41,337 bases of DNA from Candidatus Woesearchaeota archaeon (GTDB lineage: Archaea; Nanobdellota; Nanobdellia; Woesearchaeales; CG1-02-33-12), in NCBI GenBank assembly GCA_017610275.1, contig JAFCCI010000002.1, forward strand, positions 1 to 41,337, in the 5' to 3' direction. This document shows, piece by piece, positions 1 through 9,277 of the stretch (position 1 is its first letter; every line of letters begins with the position of its first letter). The translations under genes and the position numbers were made by a program. Below the pieces are notes generated by a model that was given only the letters and a program-made list of their open reading frames with translations, did no database searches and had not been told where the DNA came from.

Positions 1-1
1 A

Positions 2-364
2 GACACAATAAGAGTATCACTTACGACTAATCCTGTTGATGAAGTCAGAGCTGGAATTGAGATTTTGAATTCCCTTAACATAAGAAAAGGCAGAACAATA
101 ATTTCATGCCCTGGTTGCGGCAGAACAGAAATAGATTTAATTGGATTAACAAAGAACATTGAACAGGCAACAGCACACATAAAAAAACCAATTAAGATAG
201 CTGTTATGGGTTGTGCTGTCAATGGGCCAGGAGAGGCAAAAGAGGCTGATGTTGGTGTTGCTGGTGCAAAAGACTTTGGAATAATCTTCAGAAAGGGAAG
301 GGTTGTTAAGAAGGTAAAGAAAGATAAGATTCTTGAAGCGTTATTAGATGAAATAAGCAAATAG
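2..364 (+). CDS. ispG: 4-hydroxy-3-methylbut-2-en-1-yl diphosphate synthase (IspG), C-terminal part, truncated by window edge
   Basis: Frame 2 is open from base 2 (DTIRVSLTTNPVDEVRAGIEILNS...); SCPGCGRTEIDL Fe-S motif, AVMGCAVNGPGEAKEADVGVAG C-terminal signature. Confidence 0.93.
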   Translation, partial: DTIRVSLTTNPVDEVRAGIEILNSLNIRKGRTIISCPGCGRTEIDLIGLTKNIEQATAHIKKPIKIAVMGCAVNGPGEAKEADVGVAGAKDFGIIFRKGRVVKKVKKDKILEALLDEISK

Positions 365-373
365 GTAGATTAT

Positions 374-1063
374 ATGAAAACAACAGCAATAATACTAGCA
401 GCAGGAAAGGCAAAAAGAATGATGACCCATAAAAATAAACTCTTCTTAGAGCTGCGAAAACCAATCTTAATACATTCAATAGAGGCATTTGAAAACCACA
501 AATTAATCAATGAGATAATAATTGTTGTAAACAAAAAGGATTTAGAAGCTTGCAGCAAGATTGTTGAAAAAAATATATTTAAAAAAATAAAAAAAATAAT
601 GGTTGGGGGTGAAACAAGGCAGCAGTCATCATACAATGGTGTTATGGAAGCAGATTCTGATATTATCCTTATTCATGATGGGGCAAGACCGCTTGTAACA
701 GAGGATTCCATAACAAACTCAATCAGGGACTCCTTAAATTATGGAGCTTCTGTTGTTGCAGTACCTCTAAAGGAAACTGTAAAAAAGATTGATAACTGTT
801 TTGTTCAAAACACCCTTGACAGAGATGCATTATGGGTTGCCCAAACCCCACAAACATTCAGGGCAGATATTATTAAAGAGGCGCATGAAACAGCAAAAAG
901 GGATGGTTTTTTTGGAAAAGATGATTCTTCATTAGTTGAAAGAATAGGTTATAAGGTTAGGATATGCAGGGGGCATTATGAAAATTTAAAGATAACAACA
1001 CCAGATGATTTGGTAATAGCAAAGCATATATTTAAGAAAAATAATGGTGATTATTATGATTAG
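374..1063 (+). CDS. ispD: 2-C-methyl-D-erythritol 4-phosphate cytidylyltransferase (IspD)
   Basis: AIILAAGKAKRM nucleotidyltransferase motif, ILIHDGARPLV, TPQTFRADII; position in MEP cluster. Confidence 0.92.
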   Translation: MKTTAIILAAGKAKRMMTHKNKLFLELRKPILIHSIEAFENHKLINEIIIVVNKKDLEACSKIVEKNIFKKIKKIMVGGETRQQSSYNGVMEADSDIILIHDGARPLVTEDSITNSIRDSLNYGASVVAVPLKETVKKIDNCFVQNTLDRDALWVAQTPQTFRADIIKEAHETAKRDGFFGKDDSSLVERIGYKVRICRGHYENLKITTPDDLVIAKHIFKKNNGDYYD

Positions 1064-1535
1064 GGTTGGTATTGGCCAGGATTCTCATAGATTTATAATA
1101 AAAGACCAAAAAAGCCTTGTTCTTGGTGGTGTAATAATCCCTGATGAAAAGGGCTTAGAAGGAAATTCTGATGGTGATGTTGTGCTGCATGCTATTTTCA
1201 ATGCCCTTAGCCAGGCTGTTGGCAAAAGATCAATAGGTGTCTATTCTGATAAGATGTGCAGAGAAGGAATTAAAGACAGCAGAAAATACCTAAAAGTGGC
1301 ATTGAAGATGGTCAAAGACACTGGTTACAGGGTAAATAATATTGGTGTGATGATTGAGGCAAAAAAACCAAGAATTGAGCCATATGCTGATGATATGAAA
1401 AAGAGCATAGCAGGTATATTAATGATAACACAGGACATGATTGGCATAACAGCCACTTCTGGCGAGGGTCTTACTGCCTTTGGCAGAGGCATGGGAATAC
1501 AGGTATTTGCAATAGCAACTGTTATTAGGTGTTAA
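1044..1535 (+). CDS. ispF: 2-C-methyl-D-erythritol 2,4-cyclodiphosphate synthase (IspF); true start probably the internal ATG at MIRVGIGQDSH
   Basis: GIGQDSHRF, GNSDGDVVLHAIFNAL, TSGEGLTAFGRGMGIQ motifs. Confidence 0.92.
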   Translation: MVIIMIRVGIGQDSHRFIIKDQKSLVLGGVIIPDEKGLEGNSDGDVVLHAIFNALSQAVGKRSIGVYSDKMCREGIKDSRKYLKVALKMVKDTGYRVNNIGVMIEAKKPRIEPYADDMKKSIAGILMITQDMIGITATSGEGLTAFGRGMGIQVFAIATVIRC

Positions 1536-1539
1536 TATA

Positions 1540-2406
1540 ATGGAAATAATCCAAAAGGCATATGCCAAAATCAACCTTTCCTTGGATATCATTAAGAGGA
1601 TTTCTTCTGGATATCATAAAATAGAATTTGTTATACAGGAACTTGAGCTGCATGATATAATTAAAATAAAGAAAATAGAGAAAGGAATCAAACTTAATTG
1701 CAATACTAATATTTGTCCAGCTAATGAAAACCTTGCTTACAAAGCAGCAGAGCTTCTTATTAAAAAATTTAAAATAAACAATGGTGTTGAAATAACTATT
1801 GAGAAGAATATCCCTATTGCATCTGGTCTTGGCGGAGGAAGTTCAGATGCTGCTGCAACATTAAAAGGCATGAATAAGCTCTTTAACCTAAATTTATCAG
1901 AGGAGGAATTAATTGAAATATCTGGCGATATTGGCATGGATGTTCCATTCTTTATTCTTGGCAGCACGGTTCACGTAACTGGCCGGGGGGAAAATGTCAA
2001 AAGAATAGAAACCATGCCCAATAACATTTACTTTGTTCTGGCAAAACCAAAGTTTAGTATTTCAACAGAATATGCTTATAATAATATTGATTATGAAAAA
2101 ACAGGCAAGCAGCTAAAAACAGCTGAGATGATTAATACAATCATGGAAAAAGATATTAAAAAAATTGCAGAGAATATGCATAATGATTTTGAATATTCTA
2201 CCTTTAGGGAATATCCAATTATTAATGAAATTAAGCAAAAAATGATAGAAAATAAAGCATTAAATGCACTGATGTCTGGCTCTGGCCCAACTGTTTTTGG
2301 GATAACCAAAGAGAAAGCTGTTGCAGAAAACATATGTAACAGTTTAAAAGAAGACCCTTATTTTAAGAAAAATATTGAGTTTGTTTGTGTAACACAAACA
2401 AGGTGA
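1540..2406 (+). CDS. ispE: 4-diphosphocytidyl-2-C-methyl-D-erythritol kinase (IspE), GHMP kinase
   Basis: AYAKINLSLDI, IPIASGLGGGSSDAAATL (GHMP motif), ALMSGSGPTVFG. Confidence 0.92.
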   Translation: MEIIQKAYAKINLSLDIIKRISSGYHKIEFVIQELELHDIIKIKKIEKGIKLNCNTNICPANENLAYKAAELLIKKFKINNGVEITIEKNIPIASGLGGGSSDAAATLKGMNKLFNLNLSEEELIEISGDIGMDVPFFILGSTVHVTGRGENVKRIETMPNNIYFVLAKPKFSISTEYAYNNIDYEKTGKQLKTAEMINTIMEKDIKKIAENMHNDFEYSTFREYPIINEIKQKMIENKALNALMSGSGPTVFGITKEKAVAENICNSLKEDPYFKKNIEFVCVTQTR

Positions 2407-2410
2407 AATT

Positions 2411-3217
2411 ATGAAAGTTATTTGTGCAGAAAACATGGGATTTTGTTCTGGAGTCAAGAGGGCATTGGATATGGTTTTAAATGAAAGAAATGCTTATACA
2501 TTAGGGCAATTAATACATAATCCACAGGTTGTTGAACTTCTTGAGAAAAAAGGAATTAAAGTTGTTAATTCAGTTGATGAAGCTGATAGAACCTTGATTA
2601 TAACTGCTCATGGGACACCAAAATCAAATATTGAAAAAGCAAAGAAGAAGGAATTAAGAATAATTGATACAACTTGCCCCCTTGTAAAAAGGGTTCATGA
2701 GCTTGCTGTGGAGTTTGACAAAAAAGAATACAAAATAATTTTATTGGGTGATAAGGAACACCAGGAAGTTAAGGGGACTGCAAGTAATGCAAAAGATGTT
2801 ACAATTATAAGTTCTGATGAAGAAGCAAGCAAAATGAAGTTGGATAAGGCTTGTTTCCTGTCCCAAACAACGCAGTCATTAGAAAAATTTAAAGAAATTG
2901 CTGATATATTAAAGAAAAATATTCCTGAACTGAAAATTTTTAATACAATATGTGATGCTACAAAGAAAAGGCAGGATTCAGCTATGAATCTTGCTAAAAA
3001 GGTTGATTTAATGATTATTATTGGCGGTTATAACAGTGCTAATACAAAAAGATTAAAGGAAATATGCAACAAGATAGTTGAGACAAAACACATCGAAAAA
3101 GCTGATGAAATTGATTTTGAATGGTTTAAAGATAAAAAAATAGTTGGATTGACAGCCGGAGCATCAACACCTGATCAGGTAATTAAGAGAGTTAAAGATA
3201 GAATAGAAAAGTATTAA
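2411..3217 (+). CDS. ispH: 4-hydroxy-3-methylbut-2-enyl diphosphate reductase (IspH)
   Basis: AENMGFCSGVKRAL, TLGQLIHNPQVV, DTTCPLVKRVH, GLTAGASTPDQVI. Confidence 0.94.
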   Translation: MKVICAENMGFCSGVKRALDMVLNERNAYTLGQLIHNPQVVELLEKKGIKVVNSVDEADRTLIITAHGTPKSNIEKAKKKELRIIDTTCPLVKRVHELAVEFDKKEYKIILLGDKEHQEVKGTASNAKDVTIISSDEEASKMKLDKACFLSQTTQSLEKFKEIADILKKNIPELKIFNTICDATKKRQDSAMNLAKKVDLMIIIGGYNSANTKRLKEICNKIVETKHIEKADEIDFEWFKDKKIVGLTAGASTPDQVIKRVKDRIEKY

Positions 3218-3218
3218 T

Positions 3219-3917
3219 TTATTTCCCGAAGCGCCTGTCCCTGTTTTTGTATTCTTCAATTACTTTTATTAGGTCTTCTTTTTCAAACTCAGGCCAAGCC
3301 TTTTCAAGAAAAAACCATTCTGAATATATTGACTGCCATGGCAGAAAGTTGCTTGTTCTTCTATCGCCGCCAGTCCTTATTATGAGATCTGGCTCTGTAT
3401 TCAAGTAAAGGTTTTCTGAGAATGTTTCTTCATTAATATTCTTTATCTCCAACTCTTTGTTCTCAACTTTTTCAGCAACCTTTTTCACAGCATCAATAAT
3501 TTCTTCCCTTCCGCCATATGCAAGGGCAATGTTAATTTTGTAATCATTATAATCCTTAGTTAAGTCAATAACTTTTTTTATTTTTTCCTGCACCTTTTCT
3601 GGGAACAAGTAATACCTGCCAATTATATTTATTCTTATCTTATCTTTATGAATATCTTCGTTTGTTGATACTTCATTAAATCCTTTTTCAAAGAGATTCA
3701 TAAGATAGTCAAATTCTTTTTTGGGTCTGTTGAAGTTCTGCATAGAGAAACAGTAAAGTGTTATCTCCTTAATTTCTAGTTCCTTGCACCATTTAAACAG
3801 TTTTTTAATCTTTTTAAAGCCTAATTCATGGCCTTTCCATGGCTCTAGCATAAGCCTTTTTGCAAAGCGCCTGTTCCCATCTAAAACAATGCCTATATGC
3901 TCTGGATTCTTGTTCAT
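3219..3917 (-). CDS. uppS: cis-prenyltransferase / undecaprenyl (polyprenyl) diphosphate synthase
   Basis: HIGIVLDGNRRFAKR, YGGREEIIDAV, DLIIRTGGDRRTSNFLPWQSIYSEWFF. Confidence 0.93.
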   Translation of the reverse strand: MNKNPEHIGIVLDGNRRFAKRLMLEPWKGHELGFKKIKKLFKWCKELEIKEITLYCFSMQNFNRPKKEFDYLMNLFEKGFNEVSTNEDIHKDKIRINIIGRYYLFPEKVQEKIKKVIDLTKDYNDYKINIALAYGGREEIIDAVKKVAEKVENKELEIKNINEETFSENLYLNTEPDLIIRTGGDRRTSNFLPWQSIYSEWFFLEKAWPEFEKEDLIKVIEEYKNRDRRFGK

Positions 3918-3970
3918 AGAATAAGGTGAAAATAGGTTATTTATAAAGGTTTTTGTATATTTGATAATTT

Positions 3971-5323
3971 TTAGTTTTTAATAAAAAAATTTATTTTATT
4001 TATGAGATTATTTGTTCTTTCTAGACCTTTCTGATAACCTAAGAGTTCATACCTATTTTTTATCATTGCCAATGGATTTTTTATAAGATAGTTGAGTCTT
4101 ATATCAGCACCTTTAATTCTTCCTGTTTTTTCTCCATATGCAATTTCTTCTTCATATTGACTGAGTTCTTGGTTAATCATTCCAACAGCATAGTTGAACT
4201 TATTATTTATCTCAAAATTAAGTTTATTTATTTTGGCAGTGTATTCATTAATTTGTTCTTCAAGCCTTTTTTCACTTTTCCAGTTGTTATAATTTTTTAT
4301 TTGCATTGTTTTTGCTTTAATTTCCTTGATTAATGATAATTCCTTATTTTGAAGTCCAAGATTAAGCAATGGATCAAGCTGCCTTTGTAAACTCTTAACC
4401 TTATATTTATCCTTGTTGATATTACCCTTTACATTTTCCAGGAGTATAAAGTAATCCTGTTTTTTCTTGTTTATTTGCTCTTCAATCTTATTCAGTTCTG
4501 AAAGCATCTTTGTGTTTCTAAAGCAGCTATACAAATACCTTAGGCTATTGTTCTTTGATATTAAATCTTCAAGCTTTTCCATGGTTCCGGGCTTTTCCCA
4601 GTTGTTAGCACGAAAAATGTTATTTACTAGTTTAAATTTAGTGTCTATTTTTTTTATTTCAGAATTTATTTTCTTTTTTGTATTTTCTTTAAGATTAACT
4701 ACCTGATTAAGAAGCAGCGTAATATCCTCCTTAAAGTAATTGTCATTTTGAAGTATCTGCATCTTTTCTGTTTCGGAATCAAGTTTCTCAATCATATCAT
4801 AAATCCTGTCTATTTTCTGTTTTGTGATATTTCCATTGAAGGTTATTTCAACAAGATTTTTGTTTTTTTGAATTTTTTCATTTAATTGGGTTTTTTCATG
4901 AATAAAATTAATTAATTGTTCACTGTTTTTAATATATTTTTTTTGAAAGTGTATTATTTCTCCTTTTTCAGCTATAGAATCAAAATTTTCATCAAACTTT
5001 TTGTTGAATTCAATTATTTTATTTAAGTTGTAAGAGTCATTGCATATCTTTTCTGCTATTGTTTCAAATGTCTCACCTTCCATTACCTGGTAATATCTTG
5101 AACTTTCAAATAAGATGTCCTGTTTCCTCTTAACTTTATAAGCTTCAACAGAACCATAACCAATAGATGTAATTATTAATAAACCAATAATTGCTTGTTT
5201 AATTTTTTTCTTAATAGAATTTATTTTTGACCCTTCATCATTTATCTTATTGCTTATTTTTCTGTCTAAATCATTAAATTTTGATTCAGTGTCCATTATG
5301 AGGCTTTCAAGTTTTGATTCCAT
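3971..5323 (-). CDS. Membrane-anchored coiled-coil protein with LysM-like domain
   Basis: Single N-terminal TM (AIIGLLIITSIGYGSVEAY), LysM-like YYQVMEGETFETIAEKICNDSYNLNKIIEFNK...IIHF, then long coiled coil. Confidence 0.6.
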   Translation of the reverse strand: MESKLESLIMDTESKFNDLDRKISNKINDEGSKINSIKKKIKQAIIGLLIITSIGYGSVEAYKVKRKQDILFESSRYYQVMEGETFETIAEKICNDSYNLNKIIEFNKKFDENFDSIAEKGEIIHFQKKYIKNSEQLINFIHEKTQLNEKIQKNKNLVEITFNGNITKQKIDRIYDMIEKLDSETEKMQILQNDNYFKEDITLLLNQVVNLKENTKKKINSEIKKIDTKFKLVNNIFRANNWEKPGTMEKLEDLISKNNSLRYLYSCFRNTKMLSELNKIEEQINKKKQDYFILLENVKGNINKDKYKVKSLQRQLDPLLNLGLQNKELSLIKEIKAKTMQIKNYNNWKSEKRLEEQINEYTAKINKLNFEINNKFNYAVGMINQELSQYEEEIAYGEKTGRIKGADIRLNYLIKNPLAMIKNRYELLGYQKGLERTNNLINKINFFIKN

Positions 5324-5324
5324 T

Positions 5325-6269
5325 TTATGTTTGGATTAATTCTTTAATTTTATTAAACTGATTACGATATTCTGATAACTCTTTTTTAGCAAATTCAAAT
5401 TTTCTCTCTCTTATGAATGGAGCAAAATAACTTTTCTTATTATTATCATTTAGATTGTATTTTTTCTCCAAATTAAACATATTTTTTCTTATTATTTCCA
5501 TACCTTCCACTGCTTTTTCGTTAAACAAATTCCTTAAATTCTGTATATGTGATTTATATTCCTCAAGAATAACTTTGTTTACAGCATAAATGGGTGATTG
5601 TAAATTAGTTGAAATATTCTTTTTTATATCATATAAAAGATAGATATCTTCTTCTGAGATTTTATATTGGTTAAGAAATATTCCTTTGATTTTTTTTATG
5701 TCCTTGCAAACATTATACAAATTTGCAAATTCAAGTGCTTTTTGTTCAGGATTTAATTCAGAATTAATTATCTTCTCTAAATGAGCTTTGTCAAGCATCG
5801 GCATCAGAACATCCATAAAAATTATTGCCTTTAAATCTTTTATATCATTGGATTGTTTTATTAAGCCCTTTATTTCATTATGATTTAATAATCCCATATA
5901 AGATGTAGAAAGAATTTCAAAATTCATGTCATTACAATACTTTAAAAGTGAATCAAATACTTTTGGTCTTTTATTGTATCTATGTTTTTCTTTTTCAACT
6001 AAGCCTATTGCACAATAATCAATTAAGGAATTTGAATCCTGTTTATTTAACAATTGGATAATTTCTTTTTTGTCTTTTTTGTCAAACCCAAGATAATAAT
6101 CAGATAAAATAGTATTCCTTAAGTCTGTAAAATCAACTTTTTCTTTAATTACCTCCTTTTTTAGATTGTCAATAAAATAATTTAATATTATATTGTCTTC
6201 AATTACATCAGAAATTCTTGTAAAATCAGGTTTTATAGTGCTTGCTATAGATTTAACTCTTTCTTCCAA
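5325..6269 (-). CDS. Hypothetical protein, helical, last-but-one gene of the E1/E2/JAMM operon
   Basis: 314-aa ORF; 1 nt from next ORF and co-directional with cluster. Confidence 0.6.
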   Translation of the reverse strand: MEERVKSIASTIKPDFTRISDVIEDNIILNYFIDNLKKEVIKEKVDFTDLRNTILSDYYLGFDKKDKKEIIQLLNKQDSNSLIDYCAIGLVEKEKHRYNKRPKVFDSLLKYCNDMNFEILSTSYMGLLNHNEIKGLIKQSNDIKDLKAIIFMDVLMPMLDKAHLEKIINSELNPEQKALEFANLYNVCKDIKKIKGIFLNQYKISEEDIYLLYDIKKNISTNLQSPIYAVNKVILEEYKSHIQNLRNLFNEKAVEGMEIIRKNMFNLEKKYNLNDNNKKSYFAPFIRERKFEFAKKELSEYRNQFNKIKELIQT

Positions 6270-6323
6270 ACTTTTCTCTGAATTAAATTGATTTTCATCT
6301 TCTTTTTTGATCTTAACTCACCT

Positions 6324-7025
6324 TTACGATTTTCCATTTCTCCAGTAAATAAAATTTTCAGTGATTTCATTATCATCTAAAACCTTATATTTTCTATGAT
6401 GAATATTAAACTTGTTATAAGCAGGATCAACAAGAATAGGATTATTTTGGACATAAACAACAGCACATCCATGATTAACTTTTTTGTTATCACAATCAAC
6501 CTTAACACTTGCATACTTTGACTTTAGCCCTGCTGCCCGCGCCATTGTTATATAGAGAAAAGCCATCTCTCCGCAAATCCCTAATTTATTTTCTAAAGTT
6601 TCCTTTGAGTTTTGATATCTATTGTTATTCCTTAAATTATCATACTCTATATTTTGGTGTATCCAATTAAATATTCTTTTGGCTTTTTCCTCATCATCCT
6701 TTATATTAGTAGTATAATTCTTAATTATTTTTACAAGTTCAGAGTTTATTATAAAAGGGTTTTCAATGCTTTTATCAGCTAATAAAACATTATATCCCTT
6801 GGTAATATTATTAAGATTAAAATATGGAACAGATGGAACTTTATACTCTTTTTTGATTTTTTCAATGAGATATGTATTTTGATTATTCTTCCTAATATTT
6901 TTCAACTTATCTTCTGAATTCTTTCTTTTAATTTTGTTTAGAAGGTCATCACTATTTTTTCTCTGTGTTTTTCTTATGACTTTCCCATTTATTATTTCCC
7001 ACAAATTCATTTTAACCTGAAGCAT
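6324..7025 (-). CDS. Transglutaminase-like cysteine peptidase-fold protein
   Basis: C-H-D triad context: KLGICGEMAFLYITMARAAGLKSKYA / VNHGCAVVYV / PILVDPAYN; overlaps upstream ORF by 14 nt. Confidence 0.75.
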   Translation of the reverse strand: MLQVKMNLWEIINGKVIRKTQRKNSDDLLNKIKRKNSEDKLKNIRKNNQNTYLIEKIKKEYKVPSVPYFNLNNITKGYNVLLADKSIENPFIINSELVKIIKNYTTNIKDDEEKAKRIFNWIHQNIEYDNLRNNNRYQNSKETLENKLGICGEMAFLYITMARAAGLKSKYASVKVDCDNKKVNHGCAVVYVQNNPILVDPAYNKFNIHHRKYKVLDDNEITENFIYWRNGKS

Positions 7026-9276
7026 CGTAGAAAATTTTGTTGAATTCTTTTTGGAGTTGAGGGCTTAATTTGGATATATCATCAGAAAGAGTCTTACTCA
7101 ATTCAATTTTGGTATTGTCTTTAATTTTGTATTGGTCTTTTAGTTCATATGGTTTAAGAGAGCCCTTAGTTCCAGCATTTTTCAATGATCCTATATTGTA
7201 TTTTGTTCCAAACTCCCTAATCTTTTGCTGCCTGTTTTTTTGATTTTGATTACTTGCTGAGCTTTCATTAGCTGCATAAACTAATTCCCATAACCCTGGA
7301 TTTCCAGTTTCCTCATCCATAACCCCCCAAAGGGTATCTCCTTTTTGAATTACATACTCCCTTTTGTTATCTTGATTATTTATAGCTGTTTTGCCAATAT
7401 GCTGAGTGATATCCTCCCTAGTATAATTTACTTTGTTACCAGGATTGTAAACAACTAAAGGAATATTTTCTCTTTCTATAATCTGCTCTGCTTTTTTAGT
7501 TGACTGGATATCTTTAATTGAATTAATTCGCTTATGATTAGCATACATAAGTGATCCTGCCCCAATTGCAAGGGATAATACTCCTATAAGACCAATTTTC
7601 CAGTATTTTTTCACAGTCCTTTTTATGAAACTTTTTGTTTTTACAGAATAATCTCTCAAGGTGTTACTTATATAATTGAGTGGATTATATTTGATTATAT
7701 TTGGCGGCTCTTTTTTATTATTTTTTCTTCTCCAGTTCACATTATTTCCATTATTTTCATATTTATGAAGGATCCTGTAAAGTGTAGATGTGCTGAATTT
7801 TTTCTCTGGCTCATTTTCCCGCCTGTTTTTATTTAACTCACTGCGTAAATTCTTAACCTTAACATTTGTGTTATTATACAAATTAATAATATCTGCTTTA
7901 TACTCATCAGGAATCTTATTTGCTCTTTTTTCTATATTATAACCATTATTTTCTGCTTCCCTTAGAATTTTGTCAAGAGTATAATTATTGATATTATATT
8001 TGCTGCATATCTGTTTTCTGGTTAATTCTTTATAATTGTTATACTTATCTATAATCCCCTCTAGGTTATTATGCGGAGTTCTATGTACAACTTCATTTAT
8101 TTGAGGCTCAATAGTCTTTTTCTCTTCAGCTGAATTGTTTAATTTATTATCATATATTATTGCTGGCAATTGTTTTATATGTTCAGTTGGAGTCTCTTTT
8201 TTATATATATTCTTTTGTTCTTCACCTTTGTCTTTTAGCTTTTCTTCAGGAGTTTTTGTTATTATTTCTTCTAAGTTTTTATTCACTTCCTCATTTTTTT
8301 CAGAAGGCTTAACCACAATCATATTAAAATTATTAACCCTTGTTTCTACTCCACTTATGATTTTTCTTAATTCATAGTCTAATACTTTTCTAGTTGGAAG
8401 CTTTCCGTTATGGTGAACCCTTTTTGATACATGATCAACTAATTTTTTATAGTCTTCAAATTGAACGTTTCCATCATCTATAACCTCTAGAGCAACATCT
8501 TTTCCTTTTACATAATTTATTTTTTCATCTCCCTTCCCTTTATAAGAAACTTCTAAGTAAGGTTGTATATTTTTGCTGTTGGTTACCATGCTATAAGCAT
8601 ATGAAATTTTTATTGGGTCAGCTTTTTCAACTTTGGCTATTTTAACATCCTTAAGAAGAGGTATAATCTCTGAATTAATCTTATCTATTGACAACCTGAA
8701 AGAAGGACTATTGTTATTATTTTGATTTATTAATAAATAATTTTTACCATCTTTATTAGAATAATTTAAGTTATAACCTCCTTCCAAATTGTCTATATCA
8801 ACGAAATTGTCTATAGTAATTTTATTATTAGGGAACACACTATAAGAAACTCCTTTAAAATTTTCTCTGTCATCTGGAGAATGAAAAGGTCTATGATCCA
8901 GTCCATGGCTATGCCACCAGCCTATTATTTTAGACCCTCTTCTCTGAATTTTTTTGAATTCATTCATCTCAGAAGATGGATCACCAATACATTTTGAAGA
9001 TGTAACAGATTGGTTATGAGCTAAATATATATCATTAACAACATCTTTATTGGTTCCTTCTGGCGCAATTAAATAACCCATGGCTTCTACTGATTCATTA
9101 AATAATATTGGTGCTATCGTAGAATAAAAGTTTGCCTTTAATAAAGCACTTTTTTTTATTTTTAATTTTTTAATTAAATTATTATTATTATTATTATTTG
9201 AGTTTAGAGTACTATTTAAGTTGAAATGCTCTTCTTTTTTTAAAAGTAATTTCCTTATTTTATTTTTTATTGGCAT
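7012..9276 (-). CDS. JAB/JAMM metallopeptidase domain fused to HTH-like linker, TM helix and LysM domain
   Basis: JAMM: VEAMGYLIAPEG...GWWHSHGLDHRPFHSPDD; two HTH-like segments (RKQICSKYNINNYTLDKILREA; STSTLYRILHKY); TM WKIGLIGVLSLAIGAGSLMYA; LysM YVIQKGDTLWGVMDEETGNPGLWELVYAAN. Confidence 0.75.
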   Translation of the reverse strand: MPIKNKIRKLLLKKEEHFNLNSTLNSNNNNNNNLIKKLKIKKSALLKANFYSTIAPILFNESVEAMGYLIAPEGTNKDVVNDIYLAHNQSVTSSKCIGDPSSEMNEFKKIQRRGSKIIGWWHSHGLDHRPFHSPDDRENFKGVSYSVFPNNKITIDNFVDIDNLEGGYNLNYSNKDGKNYLLINQNNNNSPSFRLSIDKINSEIIPLLKDVKIAKVEKADPIKISYAYSMVTNSKNIQPYLEVSYKGKGDEKINYVKGKDVALEVIDDGNVQFEDYKKLVDHVSKRVHHNGKLPTRKVLDYELRKIISGVETRVNNFNMIVVKPSEKNEEVNKNLEEIITKTPEEKLKDKGEEQKNIYKKETPTEHIKQLPAIIYDNKLNNSAEEKKTIEPQINEVVHRTPHNNLEGIIDKYNNYKELTRKQICSKYNINNYTLDKILREAENNGYNIEKRANKIPDEYKADIINLYNNTNVKVKNLRSELNKNRRENEPEKKFSTSTLYRILHKYENNGNNVNWRRKNNKKEPPNIIKYNPLNYISNTLRDYSVKTKSFIKRTVKKYWKIGLIGVLSLAIGAGSLMYANHKRINSIKDIQSTKKAEQIIERENIPLVVYNPGNKVNYTREDITQHIGKTAINNQDNKREYVIQKGDTLWGVMDEETGNPGLWELVYAANESSASNQNQKNRQQKIREFGTKYNIGSLKNAGTKGSLKPYELKDQYKIKDNTKIELSKTLSDDISKLSPQLQKEFNKIFYDASG

Positions 9277-9277
9277 T

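Noticed and set aside
9174-9199. ATT/AAT trinucleotide run
   Set aside because: Microsatellite encoding a poly-Asn stretch in the JAMM-LysM protein; not a mobile element
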